A stretch of 64,000 nucleotides of DNA from Muriicola soli (GCF_004139715.1 NZ_CP035544.1:1922001-1986000); one strand, 5' to 3'. Positions 33,345 to 43,216 are shown, numbered from the stretch's first letter. Program-made: numbers and translations. The notes: a model not told the origin generated them from the sequence alone.

Positions 33345-34226
33345 ATGAAACTAAATAGTATTTTATTACTTTTTCTTCTGCTTGTCAGCGGAATACGAGC
33401 TCAGGAGATCGTAGAATTACAACATCAAAAACCAGTAGATCTCAACTGGGAAGGCAATGAAAAGGCCTATTATTCAAATATCTGGAACAACGAAGTAGTG
33501 ACCAATGTTTCCACTCCAACTATGGAAGTATTCAGGCCCGATCCTTCAATTGCCAATGGCACTTCTGTGGTAGTCGCCCCCGGTGGGGGACTATACGCCC
33601 TCAGTATTGAAAGTGAAGGGAATATGGTAGCCAGGTGGCTGAATGAAAAAGGGATCACGGCCTTTATCCTCAAATACAGGCTGGTACCCACGGGAGAAGA
33701 TGGCGTTAAAGACCTCAATGAAACCAGCAGCAATAATCTGGAAGAATTTAAAAGACTCATCGGAGCTGTGATGCCACTTTCTGTGGCGGATGGACTTACC
33801 GCGGTAAAATATGTACGTGATCATGCTGAGGAGCTGGGAGTAAGGAATGACCGCATCGGGTTTATGGGATTTTCTGCCGGCGGTGCCGTGACAATGGGAG
33901 TTGCTTATAATGCAACTGACCAAACCCGGCCCGACTTTCTGGTACCTGTATACGCCTGGACAGACGCCATGCCTGTACAAGAAGTAGCGGAGGGTGTCCC
34001 GCCAATGCTGGTCATCTGTGCCTCAGACGATCCTCTTGGTCTGGCAACTGGGAGCGTTGCCCTCTACGAATCCTGGTACAAGTCGGGCAACAAGGTAGCG
34101 CTGCATATGTATTCTAAGGGCGGACACGGCTTTGGAATGAAAAAGCAAGGCTTGCCTTCGGATAGCTGGATAGAACGATTTTACGACTGGGCTATGGCCG
34201 AAGAGCTCGTATCCAATTCCAACTAA
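33345..34226 (+). CDS. Exported alpha/beta hydrolase (BD-FAE/esterase type)
   Basis: 293 residues with a signal peptide ending GIRAQ (1-20). The oxyanion segment VVVAPGGGLYALS, the nucleophile elbow GFSAGG (Ser177) with preceding DRIGFM, and the late Asp (ASDDPLG) and His (KGGHGFG) give a full triad. The pattern fits acetyl-xylan-esterase-like or BD-FAE hydrolases that remove acyl groups from polysaccharides. Confidence 0.87.
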   Translation: MKLNSILLLFLLLVSGIRAQEIVELQHQKPVDLNWEGNEKAYYSNIWNNEVVTNVSTPTMEVFRPDPSIANGTSVVVAPGGGLYALSIESEGNMVARWLNEKGITAFILKYRLVPTGEDGVKDLNETSSNNLEEFKRLIGAVMPLSVADGLTAVKYVRDHAEELGVRNDRIGFMGFSAGGAVTMGVAYNATDQTRPDFLVPVYAWTDAMPVQEVAEGVPPMLVICASDDPLGLATGSVALYESWYKSGNKVALHMYSKGGHGFGMKKQGLPSDSWIERFYDWAMAEELVSNSN

Positions 34227-34246
34227 CCCATTAATAACTTTAATTG

Positions 34247-34903
34247 ATGCGTTTAGACTTAACGTACTTCATCTTCTTTCTTTGGGTAGGATGTCTTTCC
34301 CTGTCTGCGCAAAAAAACGTCGATTTTAAAGAGGAAGTAGAAGCAATCACTGAAAAATATAAACATCTAAGAAACAAGAAACAGCAAACTGTTGTTTTTA
34401 CAGGAAGTTCGAGTATCCGACTCTGGGATGGCCTGGAGCAGTATTTCCCGGAATACCGGATTATAAACACCGGTTTTGGCGGTTCTGAAGCCGAAGACCT
34501 GTTAGAATATATCAACCCTTTGATCCTTGACTACCAACCTGTTAAGGTGTTTATCTATGAAGGGGACAATGACATCATTTTTAGAAGAAGTCCGGTCAGA
34601 ATACTGAAAACGACCAAAAAAATTCTGGCACATATTCGGACAAATCTCCCTCACACAGAAGTAGTGCTTATTGCCGTAAAGCCCAGTCCTGATCGATGGC
34701 ATTTGAGAAGGCGCTATCAACGATTAAATCAAAAATTTGAAAAGTACGCAAGTGAAACTCAAGGAGTAGCTTTTGCCAATGTATGGGATGTGATGATCAA
34801 GGGAGAAGAACTAAATGAAAGTCTGTTTATAGAAGACGGCCTTCATATGAACGAAAAGGGATATTCCCTGTGGTATGAAGTGCTTAAACCGTATTTAAAT
34901 TGA
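34247..34903 (+). CDS. Exported SGNH/GDSL hydrolase
   Basis: 218 residues from the ATG at 34247 (a TTG sits directly before). Signal peptide ending CLSLSAQ. Block I is VVFTGSSSIRLW (catalytic Ser in GSSS, 53-56), block II NTGFGGSEAEDL, block III YEGDNDI, and block V DGLHMNEKGY carries the Asp and His. Such enzymes deacetylate sugars or release lipids. It lies 20 bp after the esterase gene and 6 bp before the hexosaminidase gene, so one operon is likely. Confidence 0.88.
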   Translation: MRLDLTYFIFFLWVGCLSLSAQKNVDFKEEVEAITEKYKHLRNKKQQTVVFTGSSSIRLWDGLEQYFPEYRIINTGFGGSEAEDLLEYINPLILDYQPVKVFIYEGDNDIIFRRSPVRILKTTKKILAHIRTNLPHTEVVLIAVKPSPDRWHLRRRYQRLNQKFEKYASETQGVAFANVWDVMIKGEELNESLFIEDGLHMNEKGYSLWYEVLKPYLN

Positions 34904-34909
34904 TCAATT

Positions 34910-36526
34910 ATGTATATTATTAAATCATTTACTTGCAAACTTACGCTCCTGGCTACTTTCCTGGTCTTAACTTCCTGCCAGGAAGCTAAAGAGGAGATTC
35001 CCATGCCGGCTCTCGACCTTACTGCCGAAAATCTGGTCCCGATTCCGGCCAGAGTCGTTCCTGCTCAGGGAAGTTTCCGGCTGGATCAGTTCACCCGGGT
35101 GGTCACAAGGGGTGAAGACAAGCTTGTGGATGTGGCGTCTTTTCTAGTTGATAAGATTGGGAGTAAGACCGGATTACGGCTAGAAGTAAACTCGGAAGAA
35201 GGACAGGATGGCGATCCTATAATCCTCTTGTCACAAAATAAAGACCAAAACTGGCCTAATATGGAAGCGTATTCGCTTTCTCTTGGAAAAGATTCGATCA
35301 TTCTCGAAATACCTAATTCAGAAGCTGCATTCAGGGGTGTGCAGACCCTCAGGCAGCTCATTCCGGAAATCAGTAATGATACCCTTGCTGCGCATCCCAT
35401 TTGGCCGGTGGCTTCGGGAATGATCGAAGACCATCCGAATTTTGTTTACAGGGGTTCCATGCTCGATGTTGCCCGCCATTTCTTCAGCGTGGAAGACGTA
35501 AAAAAATATATCGACCTGCTGGCCTATTACAAGATTAATGTGCTACACCTCCACCTTACTGATGACCAGGGTTGGCGAATCGAAATTAAAGCATGGCCAA
35601 AACTCACAGAGGTTGGTGGAAGTACAGAAGTAGGCGGAGAAGCTGGAGGATTTTTTACTCAGGAAGATTACAAAGAAATTGTGGCCTATGCTGCAGCCCA
35701 CTACATGACCATTATTCCCGAAGTGGATATGCCCGGACATACCAATGCAGCATCGGTATCTTATCCTTTTTTAGACGGTACAGGGAAACCTCTGAAACTC
35801 TATGAAGGCACACGTGTAGGCTTTAGCACTTTTGACACCCGGAAGGACACCACATATGCTTTTATTGATGATGTGGTCAGGGAAATATCGGCTATTACGC
35901 CCGGACCATATTTCCATATCGGGGGCGATGAAAGCCATGCTACGAAAAAATCGGACTATATCTATTTTGTCAATCGGGTAGAAAAGATTGTTCAGAAGTA
36001 CGGAAAAAAAATGATTGGGTGGGATGAAATCACTCAGGCCGATGTAGACAGCTCCTCGATTGCTCAATTCTGGTCTAATGAAAAAAATGCTACTACAGCC
36101 ATAGAAAAGGGTATGAAAGTGATCCTTTCTCCTGCCAAGAAAGCTTATCTCGACATGCAATACGACACCTTATCAAAGCACGGCTTGCACTGGGCAGCAT
36201 ACATCCCTGTTGATACGGCCTATGTCTGGACTCCGGAATCCCATGTTAGAGGCATTCCCAAAGATCAGATTCTCGGGGTGGAAGCCCCTCTCTGGTCAGA
36301 GACGATCAGCAATATTGAAGAACTGGAATACCTGGCCTTTCCGCGTGTGATCGGTTATTCAGAACTGAGCTGGAGCTTAGAGGAAAATCGGGACTGGAAA
36401 GATTTTAAAGTTCGACTAGCGAACCAGGCGCCTTATCTGGAACGAATGAAGGTGGCTTATTATCCTTCTCCGCTGATTGACTGGGTACAACCCAAAAAGA
36501 AATCCAGAGAGATCCTCAAGGATTGA
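34910..36526 (+). CDS. Beta-N-acetylhexosaminidase, GH20, lipoprotein
   Basis: 538 residues with lipobox LTSC (Cys23). An N-terminal GH20b domain precedes the catalytic barrel beginning near YRGSMLDVARHFF. Hallmarks are HLHLTDDQGWR and the catalytic pair in HIGGDE (Asp340, Glu341), plus the late WSE region (APLWSETISN) with active-site Trp. It removes terminal GlcNAc or GalNAc from glycans at the cell surface. Together with the preceding esterases this suggests breakdown of chitin-, glycoprotein- or peptidoglycan-type glycans. Confidence 0.95.
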   Translation: MYIIKSFTCKLTLLATFLVLTSCQEAKEEIPMPALDLTAENLVPIPARVVPAQGSFRLDQFTRVVTRGEDKLVDVASFLVDKIGSKTGLRLEVNSEEGQDGDPIILLSQNKDQNWPNMEAYSLSLGKDSIILEIPNSEAAFRGVQTLRQLIPEISNDTLAAHPIWPVASGMIEDHPNFVYRGSMLDVARHFFSVEDVKKYIDLLAYYKINVLHLHLTDDQGWRIEIKAWPKLTEVGGSTEVGGEAGGFFTQEDYKEIVAYAAAHYMTIIPEVDMPGHTNAASVSYPFLDGTGKPLKLYEGTRVGFSTFDTRKDTTYAFIDDVVREISAITPGPYFHIGGDESHATKKSDYIYFVNRVEKIVQKYGKKMIGWDEITQADVDSSSIAQFWSNEKNATTAIEKGMKVILSPAKKAYLDMQYDTLSKHGLHWAAYIPVDTAYVWTPESHVRGIPKDQILGVEAPLWSETISNIEELEYLAFPRVIGYSELSWSLEENRDWKDFKVRLANQAPYLERMKVAYYPSPLIDWVQPKKKSREILKD

Positions 36527-36557
36527 CCTTAGGATAGTTACAAAAAAATTAAATCCA

Positions 36558-38051
36558 ATGAAGATGAAAACTAACTTCCTGTTTATTGCCCTGATCACCG
36601 GTCTGCTCCTTCAGAGTCAAAAGTCTAACGACACCCTTCCCAAAGCGGAAGTATTCACGAGCATGCAAAGTGTAAACATCGATGGAAAAACACATTACCT
36701 CACTGCCCAGGCAGGAACATTTGAAGTGCGTGATGAAAATAATAAGCCCCTGGCCCTTATGGGACATACTTACTATTCCAAGGGGGATAAACGGGAACCC
36801 AGCTCGAGAAGAAGGCCAATCGTTTTTGCCTTTAACGGAGGTCCCGGCTCCTCTTCGTATTGGTTGCATATGGGAATACTTGGGCCTAAGCGGATTGTAG
36901 TAAATGATCCTGAATTTACTCCGGCAGCTCCCTACCAGCTAGTCAATAACAATCATTCCATCCTGGACGTGGCCGACCTGGTCATGATCGACCCTATGGG
37001 CACCGGACTTAGTGTACCTCTCGGAAAGGCAAAATTTAAAGATTTCTGGGGAGTAGATCAGGACATAAAAAGTCTTTCCTTGTTTATAAGGCAATTTCTG
37101 ATTGCCAATGACAGAATGAACAGCCCCAAGTACCTTTTGGGAGAAAGTTACGGTACCTTCAGGAATGCCGGCTTGATGAACAAACTTCTGAAAGAAGGCA
37201 TTGCCATGAACGGGGTGATCATGGTCTCGGCCGTATTCGACCTCCGAACTTTGATCTTCCCCCCGGACGACGACCTGCCCTATATCGTTCACTTTCCCAC
37301 ATATGCAGCGACAGCCTGGTATCACGATATGATTGAAGACAAACCTGAAGACGTTTATGTCTTTCTCGACGAGGTAAGGCGATTTACAGAAGAGGAATAT
37401 ACGCCTGCATTGTTTAAGGGAGATCAGCTGCCGGAAGCACAGAAAAGGGAAATTGCAGCTAAATTAGCCGACTTCACAGGGACTTCAAAAGACTATTGGT
37501 TCAGGGCAGACCTAAGGGTGACCAACGGCGAATTCTTTGCTGAATTCTTAAGGGATAAGGGACAAATTGTTGGTCGCCTCGATTCTCGTTTTGTTGGGAT
37601 CAATCAGGACCTTTTGGCCCAGGAGGGAAATCACGATCCGCAAAGTTCAGCCATATCCCCCGCCTATACGGCAGGTTTCCTGGATTATTTCCACAGGGCA
37701 CTCAAAGTAGATAAAAATTTACACTACGCTACATCAGCCTACGAAAAGGAAGGATTCAAATGGGATTGGAAACACGTAGGGAACGACCGATGGGGAGCTC
37801 AGGCTGCAATTAATACAGGAATAGATATGGCCGAAGCCATGTCCCGAGACCCCAATCTAAAGGTTCTTATCCTCAATGGTATTTATGACATTGCCACGGT
37901 TTTCTACGGGGTGGAATACAGTATCAACCATCTGGGTTTAACGCCGGAAATCAAAGACAACATTATCATGGAGTATTACGAAGCGGGCCATATGATGTAC
38001 ACCCACCCCCTTCAATGGCCAAGTTCAAAGAGGATGTATCAACATTTATAA
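36558..38051 (+). CDS. S10 serine carboxypeptidase-like protein
   Basis: 497 residues from the ATG at 36558, which begins a signal-like segment (TNFLFIALITGLLLQS). The oxyanion motif FNGGPGSSSYWLHMG, the nucleophile GESYGT (Ser197), the late Asp in NGIYDIATVF and the His in AGHMMYTH match family S10. It is probably periplasmic and removes C-terminal residues from peptides. An upstream start inside the GH20 gene (36477) would bury the signal segment. Confidence 0.87.
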   Translation: MKMKTNFLFIALITGLLLQSQKSNDTLPKAEVFTSMQSVNIDGKTHYLTAQAGTFEVRDENNKPLALMGHTYYSKGDKREPSSRRRPIVFAFNGGPGSSSYWLHMGILGPKRIVVNDPEFTPAAPYQLVNNNHSILDVADLVMIDPMGTGLSVPLGKAKFKDFWGVDQDIKSLSLFIRQFLIANDRMNSPKYLLGESYGTFRNAGLMNKLLKEGIAMNGVIMVSAVFDLRTLIFPPDDDLPYIVHFPTYAATAWYHDMIEDKPEDVYVFLDEVRRFTEEEYTPALFKGDQLPEAQKREIAAKLADFTGTSKDYWFRADLRVTNGEFFAEFLRDKGQIVGRLDSRFVGINQDLLAQEGNHDPQSSAISPAYTAGFLDYFHRALKVDKNLHYATSAYEKEGFKWDWKHVGNDRWGAQAAINTGIDMAEAMSRDPNLKVLILNGIYDIATVFYGVEYSINHLGLTPEIKDNIIMEYYEAGHMMYTHPLQWPSSKRMYQHL

Positions 38052-38099
38052 AAGATACTTCCAGATAAATACCAGGAAAAAAGAGCTCTATTTAGGATT

Positions 38100-41000
38100 C
38101 TATTTCTTATCTGTTCCGGGCAAGCCTTCCGGTTTTACAGTTTGCCAGCTGAATGGCTCCGCTTTTTTCACCACGGGCCATACCTCGTCCAGTGTTTCGG
38201 CTTCGTAGACTGTTCCATTTCTGATGACGTGAGTGAGGGTGTTGGTATCTCGTAAGGTATCTAGAGGATTTCCGGAAAGAATCAAAATATCAGCCAGTTT
38301 ACCCGCCTCGAGAGATCCCAGATCTTTTTCAAGACCCAGGGCCGTTGCACCGTGGATAGTGGCCACTTTCAAGGCATCGTGGTTCTTCATACCCCCACTG
38401 GCTACCGACCAGAGCTCCCAATGAAATCCAAGGCCCTGCAATTGTCCATGGCTGCCTATGCCCGCAATACCGCCTTCCTTCACCAGATCGTTCATAAAAA
38501 TGGCATGTTTTTGGAATACGTGTTCCTCATCCATAAACCAACCGGGCCTTCTTCGCGATTTGTTGGCCAATTCTTCATAAGGAGTGAAATACTGTAGTTT
38601 TTGATCGCCCCAGACATCCTCGCGAGAATAATAGTAATTCTCAGCCCAGGGCCCACCGTAAGAAACGAGCAAAGTAGGCGTTACAGCCATTTTTGAATCT
38701 GCCGTGGTCTTAACGACGTCCTGATAGATTGGGTAAATGGGTAGTGAATGTTCATGCCCGGGATAGCCGTCAAGCAATTGGGTCATGTTGAGTTTAAAGT
38801 CGAGCCCCCCTTCTGTGGTCGGCATCAACTCCAACTCCTTTGCCGCCATAATGACCCATTGGCGCTGTTGCCTGTTCCCTACAAGGTACATCTTGATAGT
38901 TTTGGTATTGTAGTACTCACTGTATTGTTTTAGCACATCCCTGGCATGGTCAAGACTGGTGATCTTGTACCTCCAGAAACCTACACCGGGCCCGGTACTG
39001 TAGACTCTGGGACCGTGTAGCATCCCGGCTTCAACCATATCGGAATAGGTAAGCACATCCGTGGTAGCCGTCTGAGGGTCACGAGTAGTGGTCACCCCGT
39101 AGGCCAGATTGGCAGAATAGATCCATACCTGGTTTTTGTGAATGCCCCATTTAGGCCACATATGGGCATGGGTATCTACAAATCCCGGGATAAGTGTTTT
39201 TCCGCTGACATCGATGACTGTGGTTCCTTCGGGAATCATTAAACTTCCAGAATTTCCTATGGCCTTTATGCGGTTATTCTCTATCAGGATATCACCCGAT
39301 TCAATAACCTCATCCCCTTTCATGCTAATAATCCTGCCCCCTTTAAGAAGAAGTGTCCCATTGGGCATTTGCCTTGAATAAGTGACCTTTATTTTAATTT
39401 CATCTGCTGTAAACGTTTTTTTATCCTCGTCCTCTTTTTCTTCTTTATCTGTATCGGTAGAATCTTTACTCTTGTTCAATTTAGCCAGTTCTTTTTTCTT
39501 CTTTTCGGCAACTTCGAGACTATCCTTAAAGCGCTTACCGGCTTCCAGATCATAACGGAAATGACTCGCGCCCAAAGACCAGTGTACCTTTTTGCTATCT
39601 GATGACCAGGCGGGAAATTCCCCTCCCATGACCGTGAGTTTCATTGCCGGAAAGGATGCTTTGTCTGCGGAAGCTACAGAAATGGTAGGTGTCTTCCCAT
39701 ATCTGGGAATGGTAACCGTGTAGATATCGTTATTGATTTGCGCCAGTGCGGTTTTACCATCCGGTGAGATCAGTATCTCTGAAGGACGCGAGGACTTGTC
39801 ATTATCTTCCCGATTACCCTCTGAAGACGGCAGGTATTTCTCCTCAGGGACATCGAAATGATCTTTTCCAAAGATATCTTGTGAACCGTAAGTTTCAATC
39901 CCTTTCAATTTAAGGTGTTCCTTTTCATCGGTTCCGTCCCATCGGATGGAAAGCAGACCTTTTGAAGAATGACTTAGATAGATTCGATCGTCTGTCCTGG
40001 TAAAATGAGGTTTTACCCTTCCTTTTGAGGTGTCGATAAACTGAATGGGGCCACCCTCGGTAGAGACCCAGACCAGGTCTTCTCGCGCTCCCCGTACCGT
40101 AGGGCCGGTTGCATCTTCATAAGCCTGAGCCGTTCCTCGTTGAAAAGCTATTCGATTGCTGTTATAAGCCCATTGCGGAGTACTGTAAACCCCGGGTTCA
40201 CGAGTTAGCTGAACGGGCCTCGGTCTTCCGTCGACATTTACTTTTAAGAGATGGCCTCCCCCCTGTTTCCATGTTGTAAAAATGATATGTTTCCCATCCG
40301 GTGACCATGCCGGTTGTGCTTCGGTAAAATCGTTGTTCGTCAGCCTTCTGGGCGTTCCATCGGGAAGGTCTTGCACGTATAATCTGTTCAGGGCCGTAAA
40401 TGCCAATTTGGTTCCGTCCGGAGAAGGATTGGCGTCGCGAATCTGCGTAACCAGCGCTTCTTTGGTGTCCTCAATGGGATATTCGAATTTCAGCCGTGGC
40501 CCTAAATCGAGTTTCACATCCGCAGAAAAAGGAATCTCAGTAGCTGAATTGTTTTCAATGTCAATAGCGAATATCTTACCTCCGTAAGAGGCTACCAATT
40601 TTTTACTATCCGGGGTAAACGACATGGCAGGGAGAACACCCAAGGGGGCTATAGATTCCTGTTCGTCTCGCTGTACGGGATAAGCTAACCATCGTTCCTC
40701 TCCTGAATTCAGGTTGCGTAATACCAGGCCGGTCTGCGCTTCAAATCTGCTGCCAAATACCAACCAATTCCCGTCTGGGGAGAGTGTTGGGGTAAAGGCC
40801 GACCCGTACCTGGAAGAAATCACCTCCATATCGGCATCCTCCATATCGTAGGTGCCTATTTGATACTGAGGTAATTGTGCGTTGTAGTTCCACGCATTTC
40901 GTCTTTGAGAAAAATAAAGTAGTTTGCCATCTGCGCCAAAAGCCGGATCAATTACTTTTAAGTTTTTGGGTTCGCTGATCAGGGCACTGCCTGAGCCCCC

Positions 41001-41516
41001 TTCTTTATGATAGATCTGTAACTTGATATTTCTCCTCCCTTTAGCGCCCACGATGTATTCTCCATCTGGTGTCCACTCAGCGGAAAAGAAGTTGTGCTTG
41101 CTCTCTTTGCTGATTTGTTTTTCTTCTTTGTCCTCAAGGTTTAGGGTCCATATATTATCAGAACCGCTTTTGTCTGAAATAAAGGCAATAGACTTCCCAT
41201 CAGGGCTATATCTGGGATGCACATCATAGGCAAGGCCGGCAGTTAGTACTGTTGCCTTTCCCCCACTCATAGGAATAGTATAGATATCACCCATCAGATC
41301 AAAGACGATGGTCTTTCCGTCCGGACTTACATCCAGGGAAATCCAGGTGCCCTCACTTGTGGTAAATTGGATTTCGCGTTCCGGCTCCAGTGGTAATTCC
41401 TTTGTTGCCTTTTTAAGGGAATCTGCTTTTTGTATGGTATCCTGGGCTAATAGAAAATTCGTTTGGAAAAAGAGTATACTCAGGCCGAATATCAAGGAGT
41501 ACTTAAATCGATACAT
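38100..41516 (-). CDS. Beta-propeller/amidohydrolase fusion, exported
   Basis: 1138 residues with a signal peptide ending NFLLAQ (1-25). Residues 45-640 hold many PD40 blade motifs (SPDGKTIVFD, SPDGKSIAFISD, SPDGNWLVFGS, SPDGKHIIFT). A Lys/Glu-rich linker (670-702) leads to an amidohydrolase domain with the metal motif HAH (783-785, in PGFVDTHAHMW) and a C-terminal GKLADILILSG. The architecture matches Bacteroidetes Tricorn/TolB-amidohydrolase proteins annotated as peptidases or imidazolonepropionase-like. It probably cleaves cyclic amides or peptides in the periplasm. Confidence 0.88.
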   Translation of the reverse strand: MYRFKYSLIFGLSILFFQTNFLLAQDTIQKADSLKKATKELPLEPEREIQFTTSEGTWISLDVSPDGKTIVFDLMGDIYTIPMSGGKATVLTAGLAYDVHPRYSPDGKSIAFISDKSGSDNIWTLNLEDKEEKQISKESKHNFFSAEWTPDGEYIVGAKGRRNIKLQIYHKEGGSGSALISEPKNLKVIDPAFGADGKLLYFSQRRNAWNYNAQLPQYQIGTYDMEDADMEVISSRYGSAFTPTLSPDGNWLVFGSRFEAQTGLVLRNLNSGEERWLAYPVQRDEQESIAPLGVLPAMSFTPDSKKLVASYGGKIFAIDIENNSATEIPFSADVKLDLGPRLKFEYPIEDTKEALVTQIRDANPSPDGTKLAFTALNRLYVQDLPDGTPRRLTNNDFTEAQPAWSPDGKHIIFTTWKQGGGHLLKVNVDGRPRPVQLTREPGVYSTPQWAYNSNRIAFQRGTAQAYEDATGPTVRGAREDLVWVSTEGGPIQFIDTSKGRVKPHFTRTDDRIYLSHSSKGLLSIRWDGTDEKEHLKLKGIETYGSQDIFGKDHFDVPEEKYLPSSEGNREDNDKSSRPSEILISPDGKTALAQINNDIYTVTIPRYGKTPTISVASADKASFPAMKLTVMGGEFPAWSSDSKKVHWSLGASHFRYDLEAGKRFKDSLEVAEKKKKELAKLNKSKDSTDTDKEEKEDEDKKTFTADEIKIKVTYSRQMPNGTLLLKGGRIISMKGDEVIESGDILIENNRIKAIGNSGSLMIPEGTTVIDVSGKTLIPGFVDTHAHMWPKWGIHKNQVWIYSANLAYGVTTTRDPQTATTDVLTYSDMVEAGMLHGPRVYSTGPGVGFWRYKITSLDHARDVLKQYSEYYNTKTIKMYLVGNRQQRQWVIMAAKELELMPTTEGGLDFKLNMTQLLDGYPGHEHSLPIYPIYQDVVKTTADSKMAVTPTLLVSYGGPWAENYYYSREDVWGDQKLQYFTPYEELANKSRRRPGWFMDEEHVFQKHAIFMNDLVKEGGIAGIGSHGQLQGLGFHWELWSVASGGMKNHDALKVATIHGATALGLEKDLGSLEAGKLADILILSGNPLDTLRDTNTLTHVIRNGTVYEAETLDEVWPVVKKAEPFSWQTVKPEGLPGTDKK

Positions 41517-41597
41517 TAGGAGGAGGTATTGATTAGACTCCTAATATAGAGAATATTGGCGGGATGTTTTTGTATAAAATTCCAGAGGACAGAGAAA

Positions 41598-42020
41598 CTA
41601 CTCTTCTTCGGTATCACTTTCTTCCGGATCTACTTCAAAATCGGTAATTCCGTTCTTGTGTAGCAGATTATACCACTGTATTACTTTCTTGATATCACTT
41701 GGGTACACCCGTTCTTCATCATAGTCAGGAACCACCTCAAAGAAATATTCTTCCAGTTTAATTTTATCCTCTTTATGACCTATGGCTGTGGTTCCTCCAT
41801 TTTCTTTCTCCTGTATTTTTTTAAATACAGTTTTGAGGGGTAGTTCTTCTTTCAGCGTAAAAATAGCGATCTCGGAAAGTACACTTACATTATTGGTCAT
41901 GCCCACCGTGACCCTTTTGCCATCCAACAACGACTCGGCCACAAAACCTGTCCTGGTCTGAGTAAGTAATTTGTAAAGCCCGGGGCGACCTCCGATAGAT
42001 AATATTTTGTCCAAACTCAT
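41598..42020 (-). CDS. DUF5606 family protein
   Basis: 140 residues from the ATG at 42020 with a good Shine-Dalgarno-like AAGGAG upstream. The start MSLDKILSIGGRPGLYKLL and the following TRTGFVAESLLDGKRVTVG are the DUF5606 signature, found almost only in Bacteroidetes. The middle contains TLKEELPLKTVFKKIQEKEN and the end is acidic. It is cytoplasmic and of unknown role. It is the last gene of a def-ruvX-linked minus-strand group, as often in Flavobacteriia. Confidence 0.87.
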   Translation of the reverse strand: MSLDKILSIGGRPGLYKLLTQTRTGFVAESLLDGKRVTVGMTNNVSVLSEIAIFTLKEELPLKTVFKKIQEKENGGTTAIGHKEDKIKLEEYFFEVVPDYDEERVYPSDIKKVIQWYNLLHKNGITDFEVDPEESDTEEE

Positions 42021-42074
42021 TAATCTCCTTGATTTAGTCGGCAAATATGTAAAATTAAACTGAATTCGGTAAAG

Positions 42075-42665
42075 CTACCTTCCTTTTTTTAACAGAGGAA
42101 AACGCATTCTGTAATCTACCTGTATCTTTCCTTTCGAAATATTGGTAAGTTTTCCTTTAAGAAGACGTTTTTTAAGACTTGAAACCTTGTCTGTAAATAG
42201 CACTCCCTGTATATGATCGTATTCGTGCTGAATAACTCTGGCAAGTATCCCATCGAATGTCTCGGTATACTCTTTAAAATTTTCATCCTGATAACGAAGA
42301 GTAATCGTATCATTTCGAGTGACATCTTCCCTGATATCCGGAATACTGAGGCATCCTTCGTTAAACGGCCAGGTCTTCCCGGTTTCTTCTATCATCTGCG
42401 CGTTAACAAACACCTGTTTAAAGTTCTTGAGTTGATTCTGTTCTTCTTCCGAAAGCTCATCATCATCAGCAAAAGGTGAAGTATCAACCATAAAAAGTCT
42501 GATGGCCAAACCAATCTGAGGTGCCGCCAATCCTACTCCGTTGGCATTATACATGGTTTCCCACATATTTTCAATCAGGGTTTGAAGGCCTTCGTAATCC
42601 TTATCTATTTCAGCTCCAACTTTTCTCAGTACCGGATCGCCATAGGCGACAATGGGTAAAATCAT
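42075..42665 (-). CDS. def: Peptide deformylase
   Basis: 196 residues from the ATG at 42665 (MILPIVAYGDPVLRKVG). The three motifs are intact: GVGLAAPQIG (43-52), EGCLSIP with Cys105, and QHEYDH with His147, Glu148 and His151 binding the metal. It removes the formyl group from nascent N-terminal Met. The ruvX gene ends 34 bp upstream. Confidence 0.97.
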   Translation of the reverse strand: MILPIVAYGDPVLRKVGAEIDKDYEGLQTLIENMWETMYNANGVGLAAPQIGLAIRLFMVDTSPFADDDELSEEEQNQLKNFKQVFVNAQMIEETGKTWPFNEGCLSIPDIREDVTRNDTITLRYQDENFKEYTETFDGILARVIQHEYDHIQGVLFTDKVSSLKKRLLKGKLTNISKGKIQVDYRMRFPLLKKGR

Positions 42666-42699
42666 ATTTTCACTACTATTTAATAAACTCTTGCGAGCT

Positions 42700-43113
42700 T
42701 TATTTTTTACTTGCCAGATAACCCTGTAAAATGAGGGTTGCACTCACTTCATCTATAATCCCTTTATCCCTTCTGTCTTTTTTCTTTACCCCGGAGGCAA
42801 TCATGCTCTGCAGGGCAAGTTTAGAAGTGAATCGTTCGTCCTGCCTGTGCACGGGTATCTCGGGAAACGCTTTTTGTAATTTCACAAGAAATTTCCTGAT
42901 CATCGGTTCCGCTTCCGAATGAGAATGATCCATTCTTCGGGGTTCTCCTACAACAAATATAGAAATGGGCTCTTCTTTGACGTAGGATTCTAAGAATGGT
43001 ATCAATGTCGAAGTTTGGACTGTGGTTAGGCCTGAAGCGATCAGCTGCAGAGGATCACTAACCGCGATTCCTGTCCTGATTTTACCATAATCCAAGGCTA
43101 AAATTCGACCCAA
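42700..43113 (-). CDS. ruvX: YqgF/RuvX family resolvase or 16S rRNA nuclease
   Basis: 137 residues. RNase H-like fold: MGRILALDYGKIRTGIAVSD with the first acidic residue, VVGEPRRMDHSHS, the DERFTSKLA motif and the closing DEVSATLILQGYL. The family takes part in pre-16S rRNA processing and possibly Holliday-junction cleavage. The only suitable start is a TTG at 43113; an ATG 10 nt upstream is out of frame and closed at once. Confidence 0.92.
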   Translation of the reverse strand: MGRILALDYGKIRTGIAVSDPLQLIASGLTTVQTSTLIPFLESYVKEEPISIFVVGEPRRMDHSHSEAEPMIRKFLVKLQKAFPEIPVHRQDERFTSKLALQSMIASGVKKKDRRDKGIIDEVSATLILQGYLASKK

Positions 43114-43128
43114 TTCAATTCATTTTTG

Positions 43129-43136
43129 CAAAAGTA
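43129..43136 (-). promoter_or_regulatory. -7 box (TACTTTTG) for ruvX-def operon
   Basis: On the minus strand TACTTTTG fits TAnnTTTG and lies 15 nt before the ruvX TTG start. It implies a very short leader. Confidence 0.45.
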
Positions 43137-43190
43137 AAGGATAAAATGTTATTCCTGTAAAAATGGGCCTTATAATCCGCCCTTACCCCT

Positions 43191-43198
43191 TATATTTG
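43191..43198 (+). promoter_or_regulatory. -7 box (TATATTTG) for dapD
   Basis: TATATTTG is a full match to TAnnTTTG, 18 nt before the dapD ATG, in the 103-bp region shared with the divergent ruvX gene. Confidence 0.55.
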
Positions 43199-43216
43199 CC
43201 GAAAATTTCATGATCC

